A stretch of 64,000 nt of DNA from contig WBMZ01012194.1 in NCBI GenBank assembly GCA_013400975.1, positions 1-64,000 of the forward strand, in the 5' to 3' direction. Shown piece by piece: positions 1 to 43,112 of the stretch. The stretch's first letter is position 1, and every line of letters starts with the position of its first letter. Origin of the DNA: Atrichornis clamosus. Its lineage: Eukaryota; Chordata; Aves; Passeriformes; Menuridae. A model generated the notes under the pieces. That model saw only the letters and a list, made by a program, of their open reading frames with translations. It did no database searches and was not told where the DNA came from. Position numbers and translations under genes: made by a program.

Positions 1-257
1 AGGGCCGGGCCGGGCCGGGCTGCGTGCGGGGGTGGCGGCCCCTGCAGGACACCCGAAGCCTCGGCAGCCGCCACCGCGCACCCGCCGGTGTCAGTGCCAC
101 GGTGTCCGCCGGGGAGCGAGAGGCAGCGCCGGCGCCCGCCCGCCCGATCCCCGCGGCCAGGCCCCCGCATGCAGCCCTCACCCTGGAGCGGCGGCGGCGG
201 CGGATCGAGGAGCTCTCGCGGTCCTCCCGGCAGCGGCTGCTGCAGTCGCGGGACAGG
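1..257 (+). promoter_or_regulatory. FHIP2A: FHIP2A promoter-proximal CpG island and 5' UTR
   Basis: The segment is very GC-rich, with a short GGGCC pentamer run at 2-20 and a GGC run near 188-204. There is no TATA box. CpG density stays high into intron 1, to about position 700. The transcription start cannot be fixed from sequence and may lie left of the window. The FHIP2A reading frame is open through the whole leader but holds no in-frame AUG. An out-of-frame AUG at 169 and an in-frame CUG at 183 are described separately. Confidence 0.75.
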
Positions 258-31143
<30,886 letters not shown>

Positions 31144-34100
31144 GCAGCCCCGGGGGCTGAGAACCGCCTGGCTCCGGGCTGGGCTCAGCGAGAAGGCCAC
31201 TGACAACACCCAGACACAAGGTGGTGCCTCCTGGCAGAGTGTCTGTCCATGGACGTTTGGCAGAATTGGAAGACAAGTTCCTTTCACCAGGTGTTGAGAT
31301 TGCAAATGGACTTAGAATATGAGTGAAGGCACTTTGGGAGAAACCAATCCATAGCATTTCTACCCACTGTGTGAAGAGCTGCAAAAGCTGCATGAAGAAC
31401 CACAGACATCAGACCTTGGTTATTCTAATGACAGTGTTTAGAGAGTTTGGTCTCTTGTATGTTCTGGGGCTCACAAGCACCAGTTTGCTCTTTGTGACCA
31501 TATTACTTTAGAAAAGCAAATTAATTTTATAACATTTTTATGTCTTAATTCTTTTTCTTTCAGTTGGATATATGAAAGAAAAACACATCTTTAGTTGCAA
31601 TGTACATTATTAAAAATGAAGAAGTTCAAAAAATCCACCAATCCATATACAATAGGATATGTTAATGAGGGGTCATTTTTGTTTTGGTAGATCTTAAATA
31701 CTACTCTGATCTTGATTCCTCAGTGGATGACTCCAAGAGATATATCAGTATAAAATTAATACTAAAGAAATTAATCCTGATTCGGCATCACATCCATAAC
31801 AAATACATCTGAAGTGTACATGTTTGTGGCATGTTTGTCTGTGTCATTCCAAGTGATTGATCGCCAGGTCAGCTGTAGAACTAGGTTTGCTTTAGGTTTT
31901 TGATGGGAACTCTAGTTATTTGACTCATGTCACCTTTACAGGGAAATTAATGATAGGTCATCAGTAGTTGTTGCTGAAACAGTATTTTTAATTTCTTTTA
32001 AGTTAGTATTTAGCCTAAATTGGTTTAAAAATCTTTTGTGCCTTGAAAATTGGCAGTATAAACATTCTGTTATTTTGAGAGATACTTCTATTGCTTATCT
32101 AACCACCACAGTGATGCCAATTCAGTTAAAGCATTGATAACTTATGTAGGACCAAAATTTGCACCTGCTTTCCGTAGTGCTGGGATGCAGGAACGCCTTT
32201 CTGTGAATCTTTTTCCATGTGAACGCCCTCAGCCAGGGCAGGTGCTGGCACTGCGGGCAGAGGCCGCTGCAGGGTGCTTTGCTTGTGCTGCTGGCAGCAG
32301 CTGCCCTTCGGAGGGTCCTCACTGCCCACCGCGCTGGGCACTGGCACGTGGCAGTGCTGGCACCTCCTGCCACACCGGGTGAGCTGTCCTGCTCTCCACA
32401 CTCGTGTGTGAGACCTCTTTCCCCTCCTGTGAGCAGGGCAAGGTAGAGCTCAGCTCCTTCAGTTTTCCTTGTATTTCCTCGTTTGTCTTTCCTCCTCCCC
32501 TGTTGGCACAGGGAGCTCCAGATGTCATTGCTCATATGCAAATACAGACTAATTTATTCAGTCACTAGGCTTCTTCTGGATTTACATGACTGTACCTAGA
32601 ATCAGATTCTGCTCTGTACCCATGCCTTTGAGGTCTTGTTTTTTAATATTTATGGAAGCTGGATGTTAAGAGGCCTTTTAAGTTAGCAGGTTAATTAGAG
32701 CAGTGTCACAGTTAATGGGCTAAATTTATTCTTGTCACCAGTGAAGAGCATCCTGCTGTAAAAGCTTCCAGTACTGGTTCAGCTGGAGAAAACAAGTCTG
32801 AAACTGGGGAAGCATTTTGGCAGGTAAAACCTGTATTCAGTGGCTCCCTGTACTGGGACACATTTGTAAAAAGTGTTGCATTTCTCTGGTAAACAAAAAG
32901 CATGTTTTACTTCCTCAGATTTAGCTCCAATGTGTTTTCAGGTCCAAGTAGCATAGCAGGATAAAGTTTAAAAAAATTATACTTTCTTCATTTTTCTCCT
33001 TTAGAAACATACTAGGAATGTAGCAAATTCTTTTTAGTGATCTGTATTGCAGTCAGTTCACATTAGAAGCCTTGTTAATACCTGACACATAGTTTAGAAC
33101 ATGTTGATGTCTGTGCAGATGTTTAATACATACATTTGTTATTAATAAGGTCCCAACTCAGCAAAACAGTTAAACATAAGCTTAATTTCAAGAACTTTTT
33201 TCTTAAATCCCAATCTTCTACATGAACAAAATTAAGCTATTGAGCAGAAATGCTGATGCTTTACTGAATTTGTGTCCTTGTTGGTTTTGCTTGAGCTTAA
33301 TTACTTTTTCCTGAAATTATCTATTTTCATTATTTATTTTTTTAAAGTGTATGCTCCAGAATACTTCTAATGTCCCAATTTCAGTAGAAACTGGAAGTTT
33401 CAAAAATACTACTATAAATGAAAGAGAGAAATGTTAAGCAAAACTTGCAAGAGCATTCCAAGTAATATCAGAATTTATAAAGCCATTCAAGAGTTGCCTG
33501 ATCTCAAAGGGAAGCATTAACATCACCTCCTCTCTTGTCATTGCTGTTTTCACTGATACCTGAACTCATCACACTGAAAGGCTGCAGCCTTAATGCAAAA
33601 CTCTGCTGAGCTGCAAACACAGCTCCTGAAGCTTGGCCATGAGAAAAATAAGTAGATATAACTATAATCACTCTTAAATTCAGGCTATGATTGTTCAGTC
33701 TCCAGTGACCTTGGTGATGTTCTTGCAAACCACATCTTATTTAGTTGATAAATGTATAAGAAATGGATCCATCCTGATAGACGTGAAGAAATCCTTAAAG
33801 TTGCTTTAGCCTAAACTGCTTTTGTGAGTGCTGCCTACAAACCCTTAATTACCATACCTGATGGCAATGACCTTTATATTTGTGAAACTGATTTAATCTT
33901 TCTTAAGAGATGGAACTCGTTTAATTATTTTTTGTGGTGATATTTTTCATGCACTTTTTTTTTCTTTTTAATGGTTAGAAGTTAGTTTGGGTCCATGTTT
34001 TCACCTTTTTGATCTATGCATGTCATTGAGGAGCCCATTTTGTTTCAGTGTGTGTGTGTTTGTATGTGGTTATTTATTACCCAGAGGGGGACACCTGAGA

Positions 34101-34540
34101 AAGTGCATGGCCTGAAGAGTTCATGGCACATGCAGATCCTCCAGATGTCAGTGGGAAAGGCAAGTGCTCATCACCTTAGAAAAAGGGGCTACTAGTATTA
34201 GATTAAAATACTTGAGATGGAATACTAGAATAATTTTTTATTTCAAAAAGCAGATCCAAACCACATTTTAATCCTGATGCACATGTGTGTAAATAGAAGC
34301 ATTTTTTACGTTTTTTTTTTCATTTATAGTATGTATTTGATTTAGACTCTGATTTAGAAAATTTTGTAATAAGCCATGTGCTAGATTTGGTAGAACAAGT
34401 TTGTCCTTAGTTTCTCATATGACTGTAATATTCCTGGTATTCAGATCCTGTCAGTGTAATGTTCTTACTATATACTTGTCTGTGCAATATAAAAGCTGTG
34501 ACTTGAGACACAGCTTGAGTCTGGTTGTACATCACCTATG

Positions 34541-34572
<32 letters not shown>

Positions 34573-35190
34573 AAAGGACCAGAATCCCGAGCTTGCTTAC
34601 ACTATGATTAGTGTAAAGATTGCCACACTTGATTTTACAGGGCACAAGTAATCATGGAATGGCTTTGTAAGTGCATGGTAATTTCTACCATAACCTGCTG
34701 TGTAATCTCACAGGTGACATTTAATTAGTGCTTTTTGTCTTGCTAGAAGAAATACTAACCTGAAGTACTTGGTAAAATTGAGGGGTCCTGTAGTAGACCT
34801 TGGGCTACATGGAAAATGCATAGCTGATACTGCATATCATACAGGGTTTTCAAACCATGTCCTTAATGCTTTCTGTGCCCTGTAAAATAGTGTAATTATA
34901 TAAAATATATACTCCTTGTTTTGCCTCCTGCCTTGTTTACATTAAACAGAGGATATTCAGTAAAAATTTTCTATTAAACTTTGTGTAGGTCACTTACTAA
35001 CAGTGTTGCCAAGGTTATACAGATGTGGGATTTCCAATGAGGAATTGTTGATACAGCCGCATTACCAGACATACAATATTAAGTTTTATGAAGGAGGTTG
35101 TGATAAAATTAAACTTTTTGTGCTAAAAAATGCATGGAGGATTAAAAGGGATATTCACAAAATAAATTAATTTCAGTGAAGCGACCGCTT
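31144..35190 (+). other. FHIP2A: Probable FHIP2A 3' UTR and its candidate poly(A) signals
   Basis: After the stop come about 4 kb of AT-rich sequence with many ATTTA words and no supported exon. Candidate signals are ATTAAA at 31609-31614, 34941-34946 and 34973-34978, and canonical AATAAA at 35161-35166. The last is my best guess for the distal end, but nothing in the sequence fixes it. The 32.1-32.5 kb part is GC-richer and gives antisense ORFs that I do not call. Confidence 0.4.
34536..34573. repeat. (TA)n microsatellite
   Basis: TATG followed by about 17 TA or near-TA dinucleotides interrupted once by a C. It lies inside the probable FHIP2A 3' UTR and should vary in length between individuals. 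Confidence 0.9.
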
Positions 35191-38100
35191 CTATTATTAC
35201 AGAATCCGTAATTTTTGTATGGGTGACCTTGAGACAGAAGATGTTCTAACATTTTACATCATTCCTTTGATCCTGAAGTCGTCATTTATTTTGAGTCTGT
35301 CACTGCAGCATCCTGTGGGATAAACCTGTTTCCTGTACTGCTCTGGGCAGGGCTCAGAGTGAATCAACATACTCTTGCCCATGAAAATTGGAAGCTAAGG
35401 GAAGTGTCCCGGATGGAGCCATCCTGGGCACAGATTAACATCTGCTCTTTCCTGAGAGCCCTGATATCTTTCCAGAAAGGCTGCAGCTGGTCAAGACCTT
35501 GGTTTTCTATTGCATTTGAGTGCAGAGTGCCTCAGTCACACCATTAGTTTGTTGAATTGGAGGCAAATGTCATGTGGGTGAGTGAGCATCATTTCTTCCT
35601 TCAGGGCCTTCAAGGAAGGCTTTTATACATAGGGGTTTATTTATGTGTTTATATATTTTTAAATTGTAGGGGGTTGGGTGTTTTTTCTAGTTTTGGTTTC
35701 CTTCTAGTTTTCATCAGCCTTTTAAAAATCTTGTCACTCTGTAGGGTCCCCTCTGAGGGCTACAGTTGGATGTTAAGCTGTTTCTCCTTGGTATTTAACA
35801 CGTGCAAGTACTCTCACATCTCTAACAAGAACAGTGCTACAGCAAGATGATGCGCCTGACAGCTTTTATTTTAGCTCTCCACATCTTTCACCCATCCTCC
35901 TGGGTCTTGGAGATCATTGTCTCCTACCCCAGACCATTTATCTGCTGTGCCTGCATGAGGCAGAGGTTTAGAGACTTTGCTTTCTCAAGCAGTGAGGAAG
36001 TTTTACCAAAATTGAACGTTTCGCATCTTCTTGTATTACTCTCTTACTCTGATATTCTTGAAATGAGTGGGCTATTGAAGGATGTTAATTTTCTGGCACT
36101 TGCATTCTGATACAAGATTTTGGGGTTCTGCATCCTCCTGGGAAAAAAAAAGAGTGCTATCAGTGTGTGGTCTCTACTTCATATTCATTAAGTCATTTTA
36201 AGATTCTCAGCCAGAGTTCTCAGTGTAGATACAAGTATCACAGGATCTACTGACTCTGTTAACCTTTAAATATCAACAGAACTGGTGCTGTCAGAGCCTC
36301 AAGGATTTTGCTGGTTTGGTATGTGATCCAATTGGATTAAAGTGCATTAATGCTGAGTGAAGTGAATCTGTCCCGGGTTGTATGAGCCCTTTCAGCCTAA
36401 CCTGTGTGTTCCTGGTGTATCCTTTGTCAGCTGAGGTTCCCTTTGAACGGTGAGAGGAAGAACTGAAGAGCAATTCAGGAATCAAATGAAGCACATGGTG
36501 GGTTAAAATTTTCTGGTGTCATAAGCTTCTTGGGAATGCCAAGGAAAGACAGTGTGAAACGTTATATTTTACATGTTTGAACTGGTTGCTGGCATTGACT
36601 TTGGAGTCAGATCTGTGAGGATAAAAAGATGCATCTTGGAACGTGGTATCTCACTGGGCTGCTTAAGTTGCCCGTGCTAGGATGGCACATATATTCTGAA
36701 CTGTGTTTCATTAAACTCCTGCTGGTTATTACAGTAAATGCCACTGGTGGTATAAAATCTGCTAGAACAGTACTGTGGAACTCACAGCTTTGCCAGTGTC
36801 TTGTAACTTCGACGAAAAAGTAGACACATCTCACTGGCTTTGCCTTTATGCTCTACAGCATCATAACTCAGTGGGGTTTGTATGGTGTCCCCTTCCTCTG
36901 GTGGAATATTTTACGTACTGAAAAATAAGGAAATGTGAGAGGAAGAACCCTGTTTCTGTGTTAGGCTGTAGGAACATATTCTCATCACCTTAATTTTCAA
37001 AAAGGTGAAACTTATTTTCTAAAGTGAGTGGTTCTCTTCTGAAAAGAGGGAGGGTATCCTCCACAGGGACCCCTAGACAGTGAGCAAAAACCTGCTTCAG
37101 TAATTTGCACTGAGGGTGGCAGAAATTGACATTTGTGTTACATATTTCAAGGTGTATAATATCCCATTTCCAGTTCGGAGAGATGAAGCAAGTGAAAATG
37201 TAGGTCTTTGTGCTGTGTAATACATACAACAAGATCCAGGAAGTTCTGCAGAAAACAGCCAAAGATCTGATTTTAGAGAGGAGGGCAATAGAGGTAACTA
37301 AGTTTAGCACAGTTAAATTATGGCTTAGGGTTAGAGGAACATTAGTTCCCAATAAAAAGATTTCGAAGACTTGAGCAGCAAGACTGAAAGAATTAGGAAA
37401 CTTTAATTTATGAGAATGCAATTAAGAATGAAGTAACATCATTGAGGAAAACTGAAACTCATTATCAGTGAAAACTTCCTGACCGTGAATGTCGCTAGAC
37501 CATTGGAAGGAGCCTGTAACCTCACTTTTAAAGCCAGACTGGACAAAACATTGAATGTTTCATGAGGGGACCAGCCTGTGTCGGTGAGGAGGTGAAGCAA
37601 ACACACATTTACATCCTCAGGCTCTCGGCTAATGAGCAGTTCCAGAATGGCTTGGATTTGCTCTGCTAGAAAGCAGGGAGATGGACTGATCCACTTGGGC
37701 ATCTCCTGTAAATGAGGAACGTTGCCGCAGTCGGAGCAAAGCCATTTGCAGCTTTCCCAAATGTGACTCACTCACATAACGAGCCCTTTGCGGATGTGGC
37801 ACCCATGGCACGCAGCGGGGGCACGGCTTGATGAGGGGAGCAGGATCCCCCCATGCTGAGCTGCCTTGGAGGGAAGAAACAAATCAGCTGTTCTCTGCGT
37901 CGTCATTACCCGTTACTTGAGAAACCCACTTCTGCTTCCTTCATCTCCACATCCACAGGAAGCACCTGTCAAGTTCATCTTTCTTAATTTGGGTCATGAA
38001 TTTTTATTGGCTAAGGTTTTCAGAGATTCCTATTTTTGCTGTTAGGCTGTCCATCAAAACTGCACAATTCCAGACAATTTTTCTTTCAGCTTCCTGAAAG

Positions 38101-41100
38101 GGAAAAAAAAATCTTTGTATTTTTTATCCTGGCTTTTATACTCACATTCTCCTGACTTGCTAATTCCATCCTTTCAAATTTCTGAAAATGTTTTTTGTCT
38201 TGTCCTTCACCTTGAGGATTCAGCAGTCAGCAGTTTGTGCAGCTCAGCAGGCAGGGAGGGTTATGGACAACGTGGATAAAATCAGAGCTGCTTCTCCCCA
38301 CTGAGGACCAGCTGCAGGATCTATACCGGAGGAAATCCCATCGGCGTAGCAAATGTGGTGTCCTGGTCAGAAGGAAAACCTGAGCACATTGAAATCTATG
38401 GAAATTTTGCTGTCAGTAGAAATGCACAGTCTTCCCTCCCTGCTTCGCAAACTCATCTTGGCACTTCTGATCGTGCGTTTTCAGAAGGAAAAACGGGAAT
38501 GAAAATTAGGAAAAAAGCGGTTGCTGAAGAAAACTGGACAGCTTGGTCACATTCAAAAGAAAGGCACCTAAACAAACATCTTCTACTGGCCTGGCAACAG
38601 TTCTGAGCTCCCCAGCAGCCGTGTTTGGTACCAGCTCAGCACAGGGACAGGACCTGGCTCAGCTCCAGCACGTGTGGGACAACTGTTGTCTTGGACCAAG
38701 GGAAATGCAAGAGTTTGTAACCCTCAGAAGGGATCTTCCGTGTTACCACAGAAGTAAAGTATAAACCAGTGAGAGGAGAAGCATATTCCATATATATTTA
38801 TATTATATATGTCATATATATTATAGATGTGAAATATATATTTTATATCTTTCTGATTGCTCAAAAATTTATTATTTTTATGCTGTTTCTTTGTTCACAA
38901 AATCAAACACAAATTACTAAGGAACCAAAGCCTTTGGGATCAAAATGCAGCTGCTCGCTTATATTGGCAAAAACTTGTCCAGATCACATAAGATACATAC
39001 TTAAGCCAGTAATAGCTGAAGTATTGCCCTCTCAGAGCCATACACCAGAAGGCTGCTTTGCTGTTGGTAAATAAGACCTTCCATGAACAGCTTAGAATTC
39101 TGCCTTTCCCTGACTTTTTGCCAAAATTTGGGAAAAGTTGGCTAAATCATGCATCAAAATTGTGTGAGTAGTTTCATGCTATATATGTATTAAATGTCTG
39201 CTTCTCTGGAGCCTTGATCTCAGCTTGGATCATTAAATAAGGAGTTGGTTTAAGATCAGCCAACACATCACAATAAGCCTTGATGTTTCCAAGATGGCAA
39301 ACATGCTTATCAGACCATATTTTTACATTCTAAAAGATCAAGAGTGAGCACAAACACTTTTTCCCCCTTTTATAATTAATTCCAAATGTCAATTTGATCT
39401 ACTGTTATAATTCTAATTGCCAGATTTCTAAAATAGGGTTGCCTTTTTGTTTCTAAATATCAACCAGATAGAATAATGAAAAAATAGATGCCTTGATATG
39501 ATTAAATGTGATCTGATCAACCAGTGGGACAGGCCCACAGCTTCCAAACCTCTCTTTCCAGTTTATGTCTCGAGATGCTGACAGGGACTGTTCTGGCTGA
39601 TCTTGTCTGAGAGGGGAAAGCTGCACCATGAAAAGTTTACTTCTGAGGTAGCAAATGGAAATACATTATGGTGGATACTTTGGGGTTATGGCATATATTC
39701 TTCTCCTGGAAACCATTATTTGTGTATTGCATTTTATTTCAGAAAGAAGCACAGGTGTGGGAACTGTAAATAATGTCATGCTAATAATCCCAGCCAGCAG
39801 CTGCAGCAGTTGATGCCATTTCAAGGCACATATTACTCTTTAGCCCTGATCACTGTCTTGTGCTGCCAATTGTTTAGCTATTTTTAAGTAGTTTGCTTAC
39901 TAACCACGCACTGAGATGATGCTGAGCAATCTGAGCAATTTTGTTGGGTTTGTGGTTTTGAGTGGCAAATAGGTTTTTTTCTCCCTGTGACGGATGACTT
40001 AGTCTGTTAATAGAGGAAGCTGTCACAGAGGAATTACATATATAGACTTCATTTACATTTTTTAAGTGCAAGCTATATAGGTGCAATTCATCTTTTCAGC
40101 TCTTTAGGTATTAAGCTGTTTTGTGGATGGGTCTTGACTTCTTAGTCTTGGCTCCGTTTTCTGCAGAACCTTGTTATGCTCAGCAGCTATATGAACAATT
40201 ATCAGAAGCCCCTAAGAAGTGGCTCCAACATTGGCCTCATTGTTTATTACTTCAGTGGAGAAGTGTGGACTGCAGGAGCAAACTGACCCAGATGTCAGAT
40301 GAACTTCTCCAGGTTGGAAATTTGATAACGAAACTTGCACCATAATGAGCCAAGGTCAGTATAATTGTGCAACTCTACTATTTCAGCAGCTGAAGATTCC
40401 ACCTGGTTAACCTATTTATAGCTTTGTATTAATCCAGTACCATTTATTCCAGATGCTCCATGGAATTTTATAAACAGCCAAGGAGACACCAATCCCGAGT
40501 GCAGTATGGAATGAGTTGGCTTTCTAAGTTAACTCCTGATGCTTGGCTGATCCCTGCACCTGCAGCTCCCACCTTGAGCAGTGTGCTAGCAGGGTCTGAG
40601 TGGGATGGGAAACAAATGAGAAACTTAAAAATAGCATTATAATGCTGCTGTGGATCCCTGTTGCATTGTATTGCCAATGCTAGCAGCGGGCCACAGGTTT
40701 AGTGCTGAGTTTGCAAGGCCTCAGGGCTGGGCTGCAACAGGCTGGGCTGCTTCCCCGTTCTGAACTTCTGCTGCCCTGCCTGCAGCTTTCTTTTTATTTG
40801 AATTAGCTGTAGGAGCAGTTTTTCTTCTGCCCAGACGGTTATGGCTAAGTTCTTTTGCTCTGCTTGTCATTGCAGTGGTGCTGCTGTAGTTCTGCAGTAG
40901 TGACAAACATGGGGCTGGGATTGGTACTCCGGGCTGAGGCCTGGAGAGCTTCACAGCAGAGGAGCAGAGGAATACTGGCCTGGGGAAAAGAGCTGGGGCA
41001 CCAGCTTCACACCCATAGTGAGCTAAAAAAACACAGGCCTGGAACTGGTCAAAACTGGTTGTAGGGATAACAAAGACAACAAAGAAATACTATTTAGCAT

Positions 41101-42660
41101 ATTTAAAAGGTGCTATACACAGCAAATGCAGAGGGGATGTGGAGGTGCAGAACAATGAAGAAAGGAAAGGCATAAAATGGATTAACAACCATATTTACAT
41201 GAACCCAAAAGGGTCTTGGAGCAAGACAAAACTATCACCATGAACACTGGAGTCTTCCTGGAGAAAGACTCCAGACACTGGTGACCTTCACCACCACCAC
41301 CATGATAGCACAGACCACAGAGCCCCGAGGAGCAGGGAAAGGGACCACAACATCAGAAAATGGGTCAGAACGTAGGAAGAGCACTTTTAACTCTTATTAT
41401 TAGCATTGAAATTTTTTGTTCCTAGACAAAGCTGCTTCTTTCTGTAATAATTACAGCTGGGCCTATAGTGACTCTTGGAACAGACTGCAAGTATAGGAAG
41501 TAAGAGGATCAAGCACACCAGGAAAAGTTCAGTCTCCTGCTGCCAGGGAGAAGACTCTGACAAAGCAGGGACAGATACTTCTGTCTTCTGATGAAAAATG
41601 TCATCTGTTTTGTTGTTGGTTTTGATCCTGATAGCCTCCGTGCTGTGGAAAAGCTGCTTGCGGGCAGGCAGTGACATTTGATCTGAAATCTGTCTGGAGC
41701 CCAGGCTGGGGATATGCATGAGGCTGTTGGTAAATACCATTCCTTAACATTTAAATGGTGCTGTAGCTCCCATTTGGAGACTTTAGCCAAGTGCAGCCAC
41801 ACCATCCCTATTAAAGAAACAAGAGAACACCGAGTCCTGCCTCCAACCATGCATTTTATAAGAAAAGCTCTTTTTCTTTAGTTTGAGAATACACATATCT
41901 ACTCAAATCGTATTCTACTCTGCTACTGCCTCCAGGTTTAACCAGAATAAAAAATTGCTACTGTGACAGTCAGTATGACCAGACTGCTAAAATAGAAACA
42001 CAGAATTTTATTCAGATGCTCGTCATTATTTAATCCAGCAAATATTAAAATTTCATTTTACCAGAACATATTTTTCTTTGGATTGGGTCCCAAATAATTT
42101 CACTCCCTGGTTTTCACTTTGTTTCAGTGACAACACACTCACACCATAATTATTCTTAAGGGGGTCAGTGTGCATGTGGGAAACAAAGCTCTCATCAATG
42201 GGTACCATTCTTAGTATCCATTTGTCTCTTGGTTCACTGAATCACTGTTATGAAGCATTTCCAGGGAGCTGATAATCACAATTTAAACCATTATGTTTTC
42301 TACCATTTATAAGCATGTCTGAGCCAGAAATCATTCCGTGGCTGTTGCTGCTGCATCCTTCAGGGACAAAATGTTCTAAAGAGCTAATGTTGCTCTTTCA
42401 TTAAGAAACCTATTCAGAACCACAGAGAGTGATTTTGACAGTGCAATTGGTAGTTGCTCTAGGGCAGGAGCTTGACAGAAGTCCTATTTTAAGCTAAATT
42501 AATGTATTCTGTTTATTTAAAGAAGCAGAGTTGGTTATAGATTTTGGTATGTATGCACAAGTGCATACACCTGTGCATCTTGGGCACTCTGCCTCTCCAG
42601 ATTGCACAAAGTAATTCTGCCTTGACATATAATTTTTGCTTCTAGGCAGCCCTGGCATGA
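35191..42660. other. Intergenic region, left part
   Basis: No gene or recognised mobile element. It contains an imperfect AT-rich simple repeat at 38786-38860 and a compact block near 39741-39900 that could be a conserved noncoding element. ORFs such as 36990-37421 (minus) and 35557-35850 have no family resemblance. Confidence 0.7.
38786..38860. repeat. AT-rich imperfect simple repeat
   Basis: Alternating ATAT words with interruptions such as TTTA, GTC and GAA. No fixed unit length. Confidence 0.8.
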
Positions 42661-42677
42661 AGAGTGGGAAAGAAAGC

Positions 42678-42740
42678 AGGAAAAGAAAAAGAAAAAAAGA
42701 AAAGAAAAAGAAAAAAAAAAAAAGGAAAAGAGAAAAAAAA
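42678..42740 (+). repeat. 63-nt uninterrupted purine tract
   Basis: Every base from 42678 to 42740 is A or G, mostly A-runs of 3-13 broken by single or double G. It lies 85 bp left of a CR1 3' end. The lysine-rich ORF across it is an artefact of the repeat. Confidence 0.9.
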
Positions 42741-42824
42741 CCAGACAGAGATTCCTACAAACCAAGATCAATCATTTTACCCTATCTCATGTTTTTGTAG
42801 CATGAACACATTTTGCTTTTTCAT

Positions 42825-43112
42825 ACAGAATCATAGAATCATTTAGGTGGCAAAGGACCTCTAAGGCCATCGAGTCCAACCATTAACTCAGCACTGCCAG
42901 GTCTGCCACTAAATCATGTCCCCAGGTGTCACATCTACACATCCTTTAAATCCAGCCAGGGATGGTGACTCCATTACTTCCCTGGGCAGCCTGTTCCAGT
43001 GTCTGACCACCCTCTGGTGAAGAAATTTTTCCCAATATCCAATCTAAACCTCCCCTGGTTCAACTTGTCACCATTTCCTCTCCTCACCCGGGAGAAGAGA
43101 CCAACCCCTACG
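42825..43112 (-). mobile_element. CR1 LINE 3' fragment
   Basis: On the minus strand this is a typical CR1 3' end. On + it begins ACAGAATCATAGAATCAT, then 'aaggccatcgagtccaacca', 'ccctgggcagcctgttccag' and 'ggtgaagaaatttttccc'. The tail octamers are well kept. The right edge is approximate. Confidence 0.92.

Noticed and set aside
32122..32541. Overlapping minus-strand ORFs in a GC-rich patch
   Set aside because: They have no splice context or recognisable domain and lie in the probable FHIP2A 3' UTR.
42664..42846. Lysine-rich small ORF
   Set aside because: It is the translation of the purine tract.
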